From NCBI GenBank assembly GCA_003254925.1, contig QANZ01027232.1, positions 262,989 to 326,988 of the forward strand: 64,000 nt of DNA, in the 5' to 3' direction. Below, piece by piece: positions 11,524-33,742 of the stretch. The position numbers and the translations under genes were made by a program. How positions within the stretch are numbered: the first letter of the stretch is position 1; every line of letters begins with the position of its first letter. A model generated the notes under the pieces. The model was not told the origin of the DNA, ran no database searches, and saw only the letters and a program-made list of their open reading frames with translations. Origin of the DNA: Chamaecrista fasciculata. Lineage: Eukaryota > Streptophyta > Magnoliopsida > Fabales > Fabaceae.

Positions 11524-13669
11524 TTAGAATTTATCATTCAGTGGTTAAATGACTGATTGCGAAATCTATTACATATATATTGTCTCGATAATCAAACACA
11601 AAACATGATGTTTAACTATTTTTTTTTTGTCCAAAACCATATAACATTCTTACTAGGCAAAAATAAAATACTGCATAGCATATTAGCATTCTTATTTTTA
11701 AAAGAAAATGAAGTCCTTTTTTGTGGGGGAAAAGTTGTCCTATGGTGTTTGTTAAAGAGTGATCCTCTCACCCTTCTACGGCAGATGCCATTCAAAAGTT
11801 CCATTTCAAAGTAAACAAGGTCAACGAATCTAACAGTATATTGTTTTTTTTTCCTTCCACACAAGTTCACAACACTTAAAAGACGACGACTTTTCATTTT
11901 ATTTTATTTTTGCTGCGTTTGTTGGCAATAATATTCCTTTCCAATTTACTTTACTCCATCACATCTCACATTCCAGTTATTTATTCTTTTATTATTTGAT
12001 ATTTATTTTTATTAATAAAATTATTTTTTTAATAACATGAGAATGTATGTCAAGCATTAACGTAAGATTGAATTTATAAAAAGAGTCAAATTCTTAAATA
12101 CTTGATTAAAAAATTCTATTCACATGAATAATTAGTTAAATGATTTGTATTTGCGAATTGTGTGAAAGTTAACTTTTCTATCGACAATAAAGTGTGTGGA
12201 AATTATCTGACCTACTTTAGACTTTAAATAATGTCCAAATCACTTATATAGTATCATGTAAAATAATTTATTATCTATGTGGTGAATATATAATTAATTG
12301 TTGTTAAAGCTCCTCTTTCATTAATCATCGGACGAGGCTAATTATTTAATAGTAAAATTTCTCATTGGAAGAACACCCATTTTACATTGTAATATTTGAA
12401 AGTTTAGATTGGAATTAACAATATGGGATTCGAAAGTAATGTCTCACGGTGGCCTTTAGTTGTTTGGTTTATCTGGGATTGATGAAAGATTTTAGGTGCA
12501 ATAAATATAGAAATATATCATGTAATTGTTTGATATGAAGCACTTTGAAGTTGAAGAACACATTGTTGTTTAATAATAATAATAATAATAAGTTAATATA
12601 AAGCACTTTAAACTTGAGTTTAATCTATGTGGTGCAAATTATTTTTGCTTCAAATTAACATAGTTGAAATGTGCTATATTTCTTAACGTTTATTTTTTGC
12701 CCAACAAATCCTCCATGGTCTCTTTTTCTTCTTTAATTTGTCTTCCTTTTTTATGAGTTTTTATTCCACAATTAGTTGTGGGAGATGATTTTATCTCTAA
12801 TAGATCAAGATAATGACTCGATGGAGTTAAGTTCCTAACAAGACGTCTAGTAGATAAAGTTAATTGCATGATAGAGCAGAGTTTTTGGCAAGACATCTAG
12901 ATTATTAACTTTTGCCAATTTTGTTTATTATGTTCCAGAATTTCAGTCATTAGTTAGGTCCTGAGACTTTTACTTCTTTTATATGTATGATAGATCCATC
13001 GACTAATATTTTTATAATTTAAAGTAAAATATTCTTTTTTGTTTTATAAATTCTATTAAGTAAAATAATAATTAACAATAAATTTCAGTGGATATCAATG
13101 TTAATAATAATAAAAAAATTAATTGAATAATTTTATTGAATAAAAAATAAACAAAACAATTATTTTTGTATAAGTCAAGAGTAGTTTAGAAGTTTTATTC
13201 ATAATTAATCATAAAATGTAGCATGTAAGTTTATAAATTTATGTGTTATTTCTTACGCAATAAATCTTTAATTAGCTTCCTGAAAATAATTAGAATGTGC
13301 ATATAATGAAAACTTCTTGTGTGTAAATTGCACATGAAAGCCATACATATGTTGTGTTTCTATTCCCTCACAACCAATGTAACATCCAAAAACATACAAC
13401 AAAGAAACTAGGAAATTTTCACAAGGTGAATCGTCCAATTGTTCTTGACCAGCCTTTCCATTGTACATAATCATTTTATGACATAGACTAATACGTAAAC
13501 TTTATTAAGAAGTAAACTAAGAAAGTAATAAATTTTATTTAATTTGTCTTCTTAATTTGGACATCAAATCTAAGGTCAACCGGATAGATTTTTTAAACGG
13601 CGTCGTGATCAATGCTTGCCATCACATATATATACCACGCCAATGAATTTACTAACTATACCTAATTTA
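11524..13669. other. AT-rich spacer
   Basis: No coding frame with recognisable similarity. It contains a (TAA)n microsatellite at about 12571-12591 and long A/T runs. Nothing else can be supported. Confidence 0.6.
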
Positions 13670-13850
13670 GGGTAATGTTAAGGTGCATTAATTGTACTCA
13701 GAAAATAGAATTTTTATTTTGAAAATGTAAATTTACCTCAAAATTTTTATTTTGAAAGGGACAAAGAATTATTGCTTCTTTGAAATTATGAGGTAAATTT
13801 AGTAGAAATTCTATTTTGAAAGTATAATTAATATACCTTAACAAGTTCCC
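13670..13850. mobile_element. Tourist-type MITE (Harbinger-like), 181 bp
   Basis: The ends gggtaatgttaaggt and, in reverse complement, gggaacttgttaaggt are similar. The match continues inward through aaaatagaattt to gtaaatttacctc, so most of the element is an imperfect hairpin. It is flanked by the 3-bp repeat TTA (13667-13669 and 13851-13853), as PIF/Harbinger-type elements produce. It is non-coding. Confidence 0.65.
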
Positions 13851-14033
13851 TTATGACACTTGTTAGCAATACCCTATAAATTAAACAACAAATTTTAGTT
13901 TTTTTTTTTTTTGAAATTATAGTGTTAATACTACTATTTGATTTGGTCCCGAAATTTAACAATAAACCAATGGAAAATATCAAAATAATAAGGAGTCATA
14001 TGTAATTAGCGAGAACTAGTCGTGTCATTGTTG

Positions 14034-14195
14034 GAGAGTGGATCTTCTACAATGTGTATTTTTTGCAGTGTAGAGAGAGAATGGAAGAGTCCGAGAGAGA
14101 AGTGTGGGTCTCACTATTATTTTTTCTCTCTAATCCTTTTTTATTCTACACTGTATAAAAATGCACAAAAATAATATTGCAGAAAATCTAGATCC
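14034..14195. mobile_element. Small inverted-repeat element with 10-bp flanking repeat
   Basis: The segment is bounded by the direct repeat gtcattgttg (14024-14033 and 14196-14205). Internally, ggatct...ttgcagtgtagagagaga (from about 14040) pairs imperfectly with the reverse complement of the region 14130-14195 (tctacactg...agatcc). The size, hairpin form and 9-10-bp duplication fit a Mutator-like MITE. The first six bases after the left repeat have no partner at the right end, so the exact terminus is uncertain. Confidence 0.55.
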
Positions 14196-14205
14196 GTCAT
14201 TGTTG

Positions 14206-15442
14206 TGATAACGGTAATACTAAAAAGGTTTAAAATCCAAATTAAAATTTGTCCGCGTATCATAAAAAAGAAGCCTATATGTTTCAAAATAATTTTGTTA
14301 CCAAAACATGATAACAAACTATATAACTTATAGTATTGATAAATGTAAAATTTAGTAGAAGGATGTTTTTTCCTTTAAAATTTTACATGACCAATTTTTA
14401 TAGAGATAATTTTGTTCAAAATATTATTAGATATGAAATATGAGTACATTTTTTTTTTGGGTGGAAATTTGAACTTATATTCAAGTGAAGTTAAATATAT
14501 TGTAAGAGACTAGTTTATTCGGTTTGACTCAATCCCATTAGTGTAGTTAAATGGTCAATCATGGTAAAAAGTGAATATTAAACACAACTTTTTGTATGAT
14601 AAATCATAGGAAAAAAAGAATATAAATCAAATTTATGATTTGAAGAACTTTATAACAAAATATAAAGAATTTTACCTTAATTCTTTCCATAAATTAATCC
14701 TTCAGAAAATAATAAATTTATATTTGATATTTTATTGAAAGAATTGAGAAATATAACAAATAAGATAATTTCTATTATAAGATATACGTGAGAGATAAAA
14801 AAGATTATGATAATTTTCAGGGAGAGATCTATTAATTTAACAAATACATAAAAATAAAAAAAAAGAGTTAAAATATCCCAACATATTTTTCATGAGAAGT
14901 GATCTCCATCTTGGCTTATCACAAAGACACAAACGCGAACAAACAAGCAAAACCCCGAGAAAGCGTACTCCCAAATATCCATCAAATCAAAACAAGACAC
15001 GCGTACCGTTTGACCAAAAGTATGTAACTCGAGTGGGTAATAGACCCTGAAGCAGCATCTAAAAATAAACATCGAAACAGAGAATAAAACCCCGTGCCAC
15101 ATATATATAATGCTCGACTCCGGGACTCACAGCGAAAAGCTCGTCCCACAAGATGCCAGTGTGATTCAATTTGGTGGGACTTGCGATCGTCATTTCTGCA
15201 ATTTGATGCATTAATTGAAATTTGCGATTGAGAGCGAGAGAGAGAGAGAGAAATTAGAGAGGAAGACGTAGTAGATTTTGGTCCGTGTATGAAACGAAGG
15301 ACACAGGGTTGAACACGATGCTCCTATTATTTCTATACTTCCTAAACTCCTTGCGGAAGCATCCTTCAATTTCTCCTTCTTCTTCACTTTCTCTTCGCCA
15401 TTGAACAATCTTCGTTTACTACTACGGACTACTCGCTGTGCA
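14206..15442. other. Spacer and probable promoter/leader of the RING-LON gene
   Basis: AT-rich to about 14880, then more balanced composition. A (GA)n tract at about 15230-15250 and a CT-rich stretch at 15365-15395 lie in the likely 5' untranslated region of the gene starting at 15443. No separate gene is recognised. Confidence 0.5.
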
Positions 15443-25742
<10,300 letters not shown>

Positions 25743-26826
25743 TACCAGCTCTGGACTCTGGTGGCCTGCTATTCTGCTAATTTACTGTGTTTTTTTTGTT
25801 AAATATCAAATTCACCATCCAGAGTCATTCAATATTCTTGGACCTCATGAATGGCGTTATTGAGGTCATTTTTGTTGCAAGTTGTAATATAGATATAAGA
25901 TACTATATGGTTTGAACCCTGCATTCAACATAAAACGTACTAACTTATTCTTGTTCTTATCTCAATTTTACCATTCTACTACTTTTGTAATGCTTCTCAT
26001 TAGTACGCCTGATTTAATCGTAGGTCATCTCTTTGATAATCTCCAGAATTCGACCTACAGTGACCTCTCTAGCAGTAGCTAAAGTTTCAAATGTAAGGTA
26101 CAGAGTTAAAGGTAAAAACGTACAGGTTCAAATTGGGATATTATAGCTATTAACCTTTTATTTTAAATTGGATCATGTAGGAAAAAAAAATATTTTAGTA
26201 ACAATAACACCAACTATGCACTTCTAATTTGGGTAACTTTGGATCACAAAATTGAATGTTAAGTAAGTATTGAGCATACTAAAAAAAGCATTAACCGCAC
26301 AAGAGAATATTACATTATCGGATTAGGATAGCACAAACAAAACAAAACTAATCCATGCTTTAACAAAAATTTTTTGGGGTCCAACGCATAACTAGCTAGC
26401 TCTCTCTCCCTCATTTCGTTCAATTTTTTTTACCAAGTCTTCCAAAAACGTTTTGGGTTTCTCCCCCATTTCTCACGTTTTCTTCCCTAACCTTCACTTT
26501 CCATCTCTAACAACCTCTTTCGTTATCCTCTGATTCCCTTGTTCACTTTCATCTTCCTTTCATCAATGTCCTTCCTCCTCCATCATCACCTAGGTTTCTT
26601 CTCTATTCACCCATTACTATCATGCCTTCTTCTTCCTTTTCACCCCACCACCCCTCCATTACTACCTCCATAGTCGTCACCAAGCACCGATACTGATACA
26701 TACATATCATCAACATGACACGATATACACCTTCTCATGCATCATCGTGTTCAAATCTAATTTGAAATATCGTGTCATACATACACCTTTCAAGTATCGG
26801 TGCTGGAAAAAACAAAATATCATATC
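25743..26826. other. Spacer: 3' region of RING-LON gene, then leader of the kinase pseudogene
   Basis: The first part is probably 3' untranslated sequence. From about 26400 the plus strand becomes C/T-rich (ctctctctccctcatttcg, cttcctcctccatcatcacc), as in a plant 5' leader. No other feature is supported. Confidence 0.5.
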
Positions 26827-29419
26827 ATGGGAGGATGGTTTCTTTTCTACCTCTTCTTCCTCTCCACCTTCTCATTTTCCAATGGTTCCAGGTCTGCTTT
26901 CTCTCCTACTGTTAATTTCCTCATTGATTGTGGATCATCAAACCAAACATCAATTTCAGATGGAAGAAACTTCAAATCTGATTGTGATTCCACTTCTCTT
27001 CTCTCTACCGACGAAGACATCAAAACTTCAGTCGAATCCATCAACCTCGATGCATCTTCCTCTGTTCCTCCCACCACAAAACCTCTCTTCCAAAATGCTA
27101 GAATCTTCCTTGAGGAATCAACCTACACCTTCTACATCTCCAAAATGGGCTGACTTTGGGTTCGTCTTTACTTCTTCCCTCTTCCTCACCGTTCCTACAA
27201 TCTCACCTTTGCAATTTTCACTGTCCAAACGGATCACGTCGTTCTCTTACATGACTTCTCTGACAAAGACAACACTTCCTTTGTCTACAAAGAGTACCTC
27301 CTTAATGTATCCGACTCTAGATTCTCCTTGAAGTTCATACCCAAAAAGAAATCTATCGCTTTTATCAATGCCATTGAGGTTGTCTCTGCCCCTGACCCTC
27401 TTATCCCTAACACAGCAACCTCGGTTTCTCCAAATGGAGAATTTCACGGGCTGCTTAACTATTCTCTTCAAGTATCTTACAGACTCAACATTGGAGGATC
27501 CACCATAGCTCCTGATAGAGACACCTTGTTGAGAACATGGGAATATGATAGTTCCTATAATGTTTTCCCACAAGGGTCTGAGAATGTCAATGTCTCAAAC
27601 AAAGCCATCAAGTACCCAGAACAAGGTGAAGGTGAAGCTAAAGCTACCCCTTTGATTGCTCCTAATCCTGTTTACTCCTCAGCTACCCAAATGAAAGATA
27701 GTAAAGTGAAGCAACCCAATTTCAATCTCACTTGGAGAGTGAATGTAGAAATGGGTTACTCCTATTTGATAAGACTACACTTCTGTGACATCATAAGCCA
27801 AAGCCTGAATCAATTATTCTTCAATGTGTACATAAATCAGATGATGGCTGTCCAAAGTTTAGACCTTTCATCTCAAACCAATGCTCTAGCCACTGCTTTT
27901 TACAAAGACTTTGTACTCGATGCTTCTGCTATCACAAGCACCTCCATTCTGATTCAACTGGGTCCTACCGATCTCCAACAGGGCACACCCAATGCGATTC
28001 TCAACGGACTTGAAGTGTTCAAGATGAACAATCTCGCTAATAGCTTAGATGGGTTTTACACTGTTGATGGCAAATACAAGGGTCCAGGCTTTGCATCACC
28101 CTTAGCATTGAAAATAGCTGCAATTGTAGGGTTAGCATTCTCTGTGGTAGCATTGGTTTTGATCATTGTGGTTTGTGTTCGATGGCGAAAAAGGCCTCAT
28201 GGGTGGGAAAAGCGAAACAACTTCTCCTCATGGCTTCTTCCAATTCAATCCACGAATGCTCGTAGTAGCTTGCGTTCAACTTCAAGCAAAAGCAGCATGA
28301 TGAGTTCTCGCAAAAGCAGAGGAGTAAGCCAATATGGGTACTTAAACTCAAACGGGTTCGGAAGATTCTTCTCGTTCAATGAACTCCAAGAAGCCACAAA
28401 TGACTTCGACGAGAAAGTCGTCATCGGCGTCGGAGGATTCGGGAAGGTGTATCTGGGAACACTAGAAAACGGAACAAAAGTCGCTATAAAACGAGGAAAC
28501 CCAAGTTCAGAACAAGGCATAAATGAATTCAGAACAGAGATAGACATGCTCTCGAAGCTCCGACACCGACACTTAGTTTCATTAATGGGGTTTTGCGATG
28601 AATACTCAGAGATGATTTTGGTTTACGAATACATGGCGAATGGCCCGTTTCGTTCTCATCTTTATGGATCCAATCTTTCTCCATTGTCGTGGAAACAGAG
28701 GCTTGAAATCTGCATAGGCTCTGCTCGTGGCCTTCATTATCTTCACACCGGAGCAGCTCAAACTATCATCCATCGAGACGTGAAAACCACGAATATACTA
28801 TTGGATGAGAATTTTGTGGCTAAAGTTTCAGACTTTGGGCTGTCAAAAGCAAACCCAGAGAAAACCCACGTGAGTACAGCCGTGAAGGGGAGTTTTGGGT
28901 ACTTAGATCTGAAAATTTCAAAAGCCAGCAATTAACGGAGAAATTTGATGTATATTCATTTGGGGTTGTTTTGATGGAAGTTTTGTGTGCAAGGCCTGTG
29001 CTTTGTCCTTCACTTCCTAGGGAACAAGTGAATTTGGCGGATTGGGCATTGCAACAACATAGGAAAGGGATGATTCATAAGATCATTGATCCTAGGATTG
29101 TGGATAGCATAAGTGGTGGGTTGTTGAATAAGTTTGTGGAATCTGCAGAAAAGTGTTTGGAAGATCATGGGGTGGATAGGCCTGCGATGGGGGATGTGTT
29201 ATGGAATTTGGAGTATGCTTTGCAGCTTGAGGAAGCTGCTTCGAGGATTGATGCGAGGATAGGACTGTGAATTTGAATAGGATAGAGCATGATGAGAATG
29301 GTACAAATAGAGGAGAAGGGGATCATTCTAGTAGTACTAAGGTAAGTGAAGAAGGGTTTGAAACCAATGAGGTTGCTCCTGTCTTGTTCTCTCAGATCAC
29401 TCACTTTGAAGGAAGGTAA
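26827..29419 (+). pseudogene. CrRLK1L (malectin-like) receptor kinase, broken copy
   Basis: An intron-less relative of the Catharanthus RLK1-like kinases (closest in style to At5g24010 / At2g23200 / At5g61350). It has a signal peptide (MGGWFLFYLFFLSTFSFSNG), an extracellular malectin-like region to about 28030, a membrane helix near 28105-28185 (AAIVGLAFSVVALVLIIVVC), then a Ser/Thr kinase. Kinase motifs seen are IGVGGFGKVYLG (P-loop), VAIKRG (Lys), HRDVKTTN (catalytic loop) and DFGLSK. Three lesions: a TGA at 27151-27153 in the malectin region; a one-base loss near 28907, where GYLD should continue PEYF; and a second frame change near 29260-29267, after which a frame ending in QITHFEGR runs to a TAA at 29417. 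The long undamaged stretch 27154-28906 suggests recent loss or sequencing error. If error, it would be a functional cell-wall/peptide receptor of about 860 residues. Confidence 0.88.
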
Positions 29420-29878
29420 CTTCAATCGCATTTGCAGCTCTAAGGAAAACAAAAGAAACAAAGGATTTGTTGGAATGATCTTTGAAGAGGAAATTGGATC
29501 CTCTAAATTTGAGTGTTCTATCATTCTCTGCATTTAGATAATTTTTAATTGTTTGATTTTGGGTCTGCCGTTAAGATTGTGTGACCTGGCGATCTCATTT
29601 TATGAAATTAAATAAAACGGTGTGTTTTAGATATTGTTTTACCGGGCGTTCCAATGATAGAGAATGATAGAGGTAACTAGGTTTGTATTGACCCATAAAA
29701 CTGGTGTGATATCTTTCATTATTTGTTACTTTTATTTTGTGAAGAGGTTTCTTTTTTTGGTATGAATGTATGTTGTACAGCATATTCAGTTTATAAACTT
29801 CTTTTTTATGGACTATGATTTTGTTCTGATGAAGTGATTATTTTCAGTTTATTGATCAAATACTATTTTATTACAAAA

Positions 29879-29911
<33 letters not shown>

Positions 29912-31361
29912 CATTATTATTATGAATTGACACAAATAAATATAGTTAAATATATTTTATTGCTAGAAAGTGGAAACCAATTCAGCTTCAACAGTAGGAA
30001 ATATTGGTCCAGTATGTAGCCCACCAGAGAAGAGATATCTAATTGGGCAATATTGTGACGAGCATTTTGGCCCAAGGACTCGGCTCATATAAAATCTTTA
30101 TTTTTATTTTTTAGTCTCTAAAGATTATTTTTCTCTTATTTGAAAAAAAAAAGAACTTAGATATAAATAAGTAAGAAAATGGACATTTATTCTTAGATTC
30201 TAAGAATTTTTAAAATAAATCCCGAGATTAAAAATTTTCAAAGTGAGTGATTTTTTTTTTATCAGAGTACCAAACAGTTTATTTTTAGACTAATCGACAG
30301 ACCTTTTCTAAGATTAAATTTATGATGTCTGTTTTACTCCTTATATATATATTGATTGAAAAAATATTTTTTTAAAAAAGAAAAACGTATTTCATGCAAG
30401 TTCTGGCGTTGGTGGGTATCACCTTCTATAGATCTGAATTCAGACTTCATTGGATAAGAAAATCAATTTTTATACATAAACTTAATCATTTAATTCTTCA
30501 ATTCAAGTTCAAAAATAATTTTACGAATGTTCATCATCATATTCATATGTGAACATCTCCAACCAATCCGAACAATTGAGAATGTTCTACATTAGACTCA
30601 TATTGACCCACAAAACAATTGAAGATTCAATCTCACAAAGTTAACAATGACGGCTCAAAATAAGTCAAAACAAATGAATTGGCCGACACATGCTTACTTT
30701 TTTTTTTTAATAAACATGCGTTGGCCAATTCATAAATATATCGACATAATATTTAATTGGATTTAAATATTTCAATTTAAGTGATAAATTTCATTTAAAT
30801 AATAGGCTTTTCAGTGTGCAAATGATATTATTAATTATTAGTCTGATGATCTCTCTTACATATCCAACAAAAACAAAAAAGAAGAAGAATTTGGTAAACT
30901 GTAGTGTTTGAGTTTGGATTTGGTGAACTGACATGATCAATTGACATTTGAATATCACCAATTTATTAATACACTGATATATACATATCAATTTTTCATT
31001 TTATTTTTCAGAAAACTTGTTTGCTTGATGAAGTAAATCATATATGAAGAAGAAAACACTCAGATGTATGTCAAAATGTGTAAAGCATTATAAAACTTTA
31101 GGATGTCTAAGTTGTAGTGTTGAAGGAAAATGGATACTTATTAGGACAATCCCACTTTTATACACAATAAATTATTCCATTTATTGAAAAATGATGGAAT
31201 TATGCTACGATTGTTATTTTAAGCTTTTTTCGTCCGAATAATATATGGTTAATTTAAAGTTGTTTAATTTTTGTCAAAGATTGGAAGGATGAAATTAGTA
31301 AGAGTTAAACTCTATATTACTTAATTATAGAAATTTGTTCTTTTATATTCATATAGCTTTA
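29420..31361. other. AT-rich spacer with microsatellite
   Basis: Probable 3' flank of the kinase pseudogene, then AT-rich sequence. A (TTA)n microsatellite lies at about 29880-29923. No gene or clear transposon terminus was recognised up to 31361. Confidence 0.6.
29880..29923. repeat. (TTA)n microsatellite
   Basis: About fourteen trinucleotide units with a single interruption (atcatt). Confidence 0.95.
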
Positions 31362-32444
31362 GGGTGCGTTTGGATTCAAAAGTTAAGTTAAAAGAGGATA
31401 AAGGAATGGGAGAGGTAATAAAGGAGAGGTAAAGGATTTGTGTTATAAAGGAGGTTTTTAGTAAATTGTGTTTGGGAAAATGAGAGATAAAGGAGGAATT
31501 ATGATGTGAAATTATTTTAAAGGGTGGGTTGAAATAATTGTATTGATATTTTAAAGTTGTATAGGGTTAAAAATGGTAAAAATAAAGGAGGATAAAGGAG
31601 TGGTTATTTTTTTTTGGTTTTGGTGTTAAAAAAGTGGTATGAGTAATGATTACCTCGAAATTTGTGCTAAAGGAGGAAGTTAATAAAGGAGATTTTTTGA
31701 GTGGTAATATAAAGGAGGATAGAGGTGTGAATGTGGGACCAAAATATAATTTTTGAGTAGTGAATTGTAAAATTTTGATACTACAAAAAATATTACCCAT
31801 GTATATGATATAGAAGGGACCAAAATGTATATTTTCTGGGGTATGAATTATGTATTTTTCTAAATTTTGTTATTCAGTAGTTGTAGAACCAAAAATATTA
31901 GCCATATTTATATTGAATGACGGACCAATTTGTATATTTTTTTTTATATGAATTATACATTTTTTCTCAATAGTGTATAGTACAAAAAAAATATTATCCA
32001 TACATATACGGGAAGAGTGACCAAACTGTAAAGTTTTAGGATTCGAGAATTATAATTTTTTTCTTATATTGATTTTTTTTATTTTTTCACCACAAAAAAA
32101 AATTACTCATATATGTGTTAGAGTAGGGACCAAACTGTAATTAAATTTTCACACCACAAAAAATATTACCCTAGAATAATTATATTAGTGCAGGAGGGAC
32201 CATAATGTATATTTTTGGAATCTGATTACACTAAAAAATATTATTAAAGTTGGACTGATCTATAATTTTTGTTGTCGAATGAGATAACAAAAAATATTAC
32301 CAATATACTCAAAACAAAAGACGCTAAATTATAACAAACAACAACAAATATTATTAAATTTTTGGGAATTGAATTATATTTTTTTTTTCTATTTTGAATT
32401 TTGTTTTTATATTTTTACACTTCAAAAAATATTACATATATATA

Positions 32445-33016
32445 GGCCAAAGTCCTATTTTGGTCCCTCAGTTATGCTCAATGTTCCAAATTGGTCCCTC
32501 AGCTTTCCAAAACTTGACAGAGTTGGTCCCTCAAACGTTTTCCATCCATTTTTCCGCTGAAAAAAAGATAAAATTGATTTTTATCTCATAAAAGTTTGAA
32601 TTTTTGCATTAAGGACCTTTTTCTCTATAATAGAACCAAAATGTAAGAAAGAAGAAATAATTGAGGGTTTTAGTTTATTTCACACCAAAAAACAACCTCC
32701 CCCCCCTTCGCTCTCTCTCTTAATGAAACTGCCACCATAGGCCACGTGGAAGCCTTTGGAGAAGCTGCGAGCACCAATGAGCTTCTTATTGCAGAGGGAT
32801 TTGGTGAAATCATTCGCATTTTGGTTCTATTATAGAGAAAAAGGTCTTTACTGTAAAAATTCAAACTTTTAGGAGATAAAAGTCAATTTTTTTTTTTTTT
32901 TTTTAACAGAAAAATGGATGGAAAACGTTTGAGGGACCAACTGTGTCAAATTTTGGAAAACTGAGGGACCAATATGGAACGAAAAATAATTGAGGGACCA
33001 AAATAGGACTTTGGCC
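32445..33016. mobile_element. Fold-back element nested in the Harbinger-like element
   Basis: The left end ggccaaagtcctattttggt is the exact reverse complement of the right end accaaaataggactttggcc. Arms carry gttggtccctca / tgagggaccaa units, and an inner ttttctctataatagaacca segment is also inverted (32620-32640 against 32817-32840). The flanks are (TA)n-like, so the duplication is ambiguous (8 of 9 bases at best). Architecture matches the 9-bp-duplication fold-backs elsewhere in the window. Confidence 0.75.
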
Positions 33017-33350
33017 CTTATATATATACTGGATGAAGGACCAAATTGTAAAGTTTTGGGGAATGAATTATTTTTCCCATTACCCATATATATATTGTTG
33101 GAGGGACCAAAATCTATAATTTTTGGGTCTTGATTATATATTTTATCTCATGGATCAAAATGTAAATAATATGGACTTAATTATTTTATTTTAAATTTTG
33201 ACTCTTAAAAATATTATTAAAATAATTGAAAAAATAGAGGAAGGAATACTAATATATCAAAAATTATATATTTTGATGACTCAAGTATTGATTTATTGAG
33301 TTGGTATAATTTTAAGGACTAAAATCATTTTTTTAAGTAAATTAATATAA

Positions 33351-33387
33351 ATTATAATATAATATAATATAATATAATATAATATAA
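33351..33387. repeat. (AATAT)n pentanucleotide repeat
   Basis: Seven or so tandem aatat units followed by a GA-rich stretch, inside the right part of the Harbinger-like element. Confidence 0.85.
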
Positions 33388-33742
33388 GTGAGAGAGAGAG
33401 AGGGGTGTGAGTAAGAAAAAAAATAGTAAGAAAAGATGAATGGAAAGAGAAAATTGTAAGGATAAAAAATAAAAATATTTTAATATGTAATTTACAAATA
33501 TGCCCTTTAAGTATTTTATTATTTTATAGTAAAAAGTAGGTAATTATAGGTAGTTGAGTAGGGATATGTTAGTAATTTTAGAAGATAAATGAGAGATAAA
33601 GGAATGATAAAGGAGGAAAATAAAGAAAGGGGAGATAAAGGTAAAACAAACAATATTTGTAACTGTAGCTCTGGTATTAAAGGAGTACTGGGAGATAAAG
33701 GAGGATAAAAGCACTGTAAAGGGAGATCCAAACGCAGCCTTA

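Larger units (their letters stand above)
31362..33739. mobile_element. Harbinger-like non-autonomous element, 2.4 kb, with nested insertion
   Basis: The left end gggtgcgtttggat matches the reverse complement of the right end atccaaacgcagcc with one mismatch. Both sides show the TTA duplication (31359-31361 and 33740-33742). Near the ends, words like ataaaggaggataaagg are iterated. The middle (about 31730-33180) is a degenerate array of agggaccaaaatgtat-type units separated by AT-rich stretches. The right part has (AATAT)n followed by GAGAGAGAGAGGGGTG and taggtaattataggta, homologous to the element in the RING-LON intron. No transposase. A fold-back element sits inside at 32445-33016. Confidence 0.8.
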
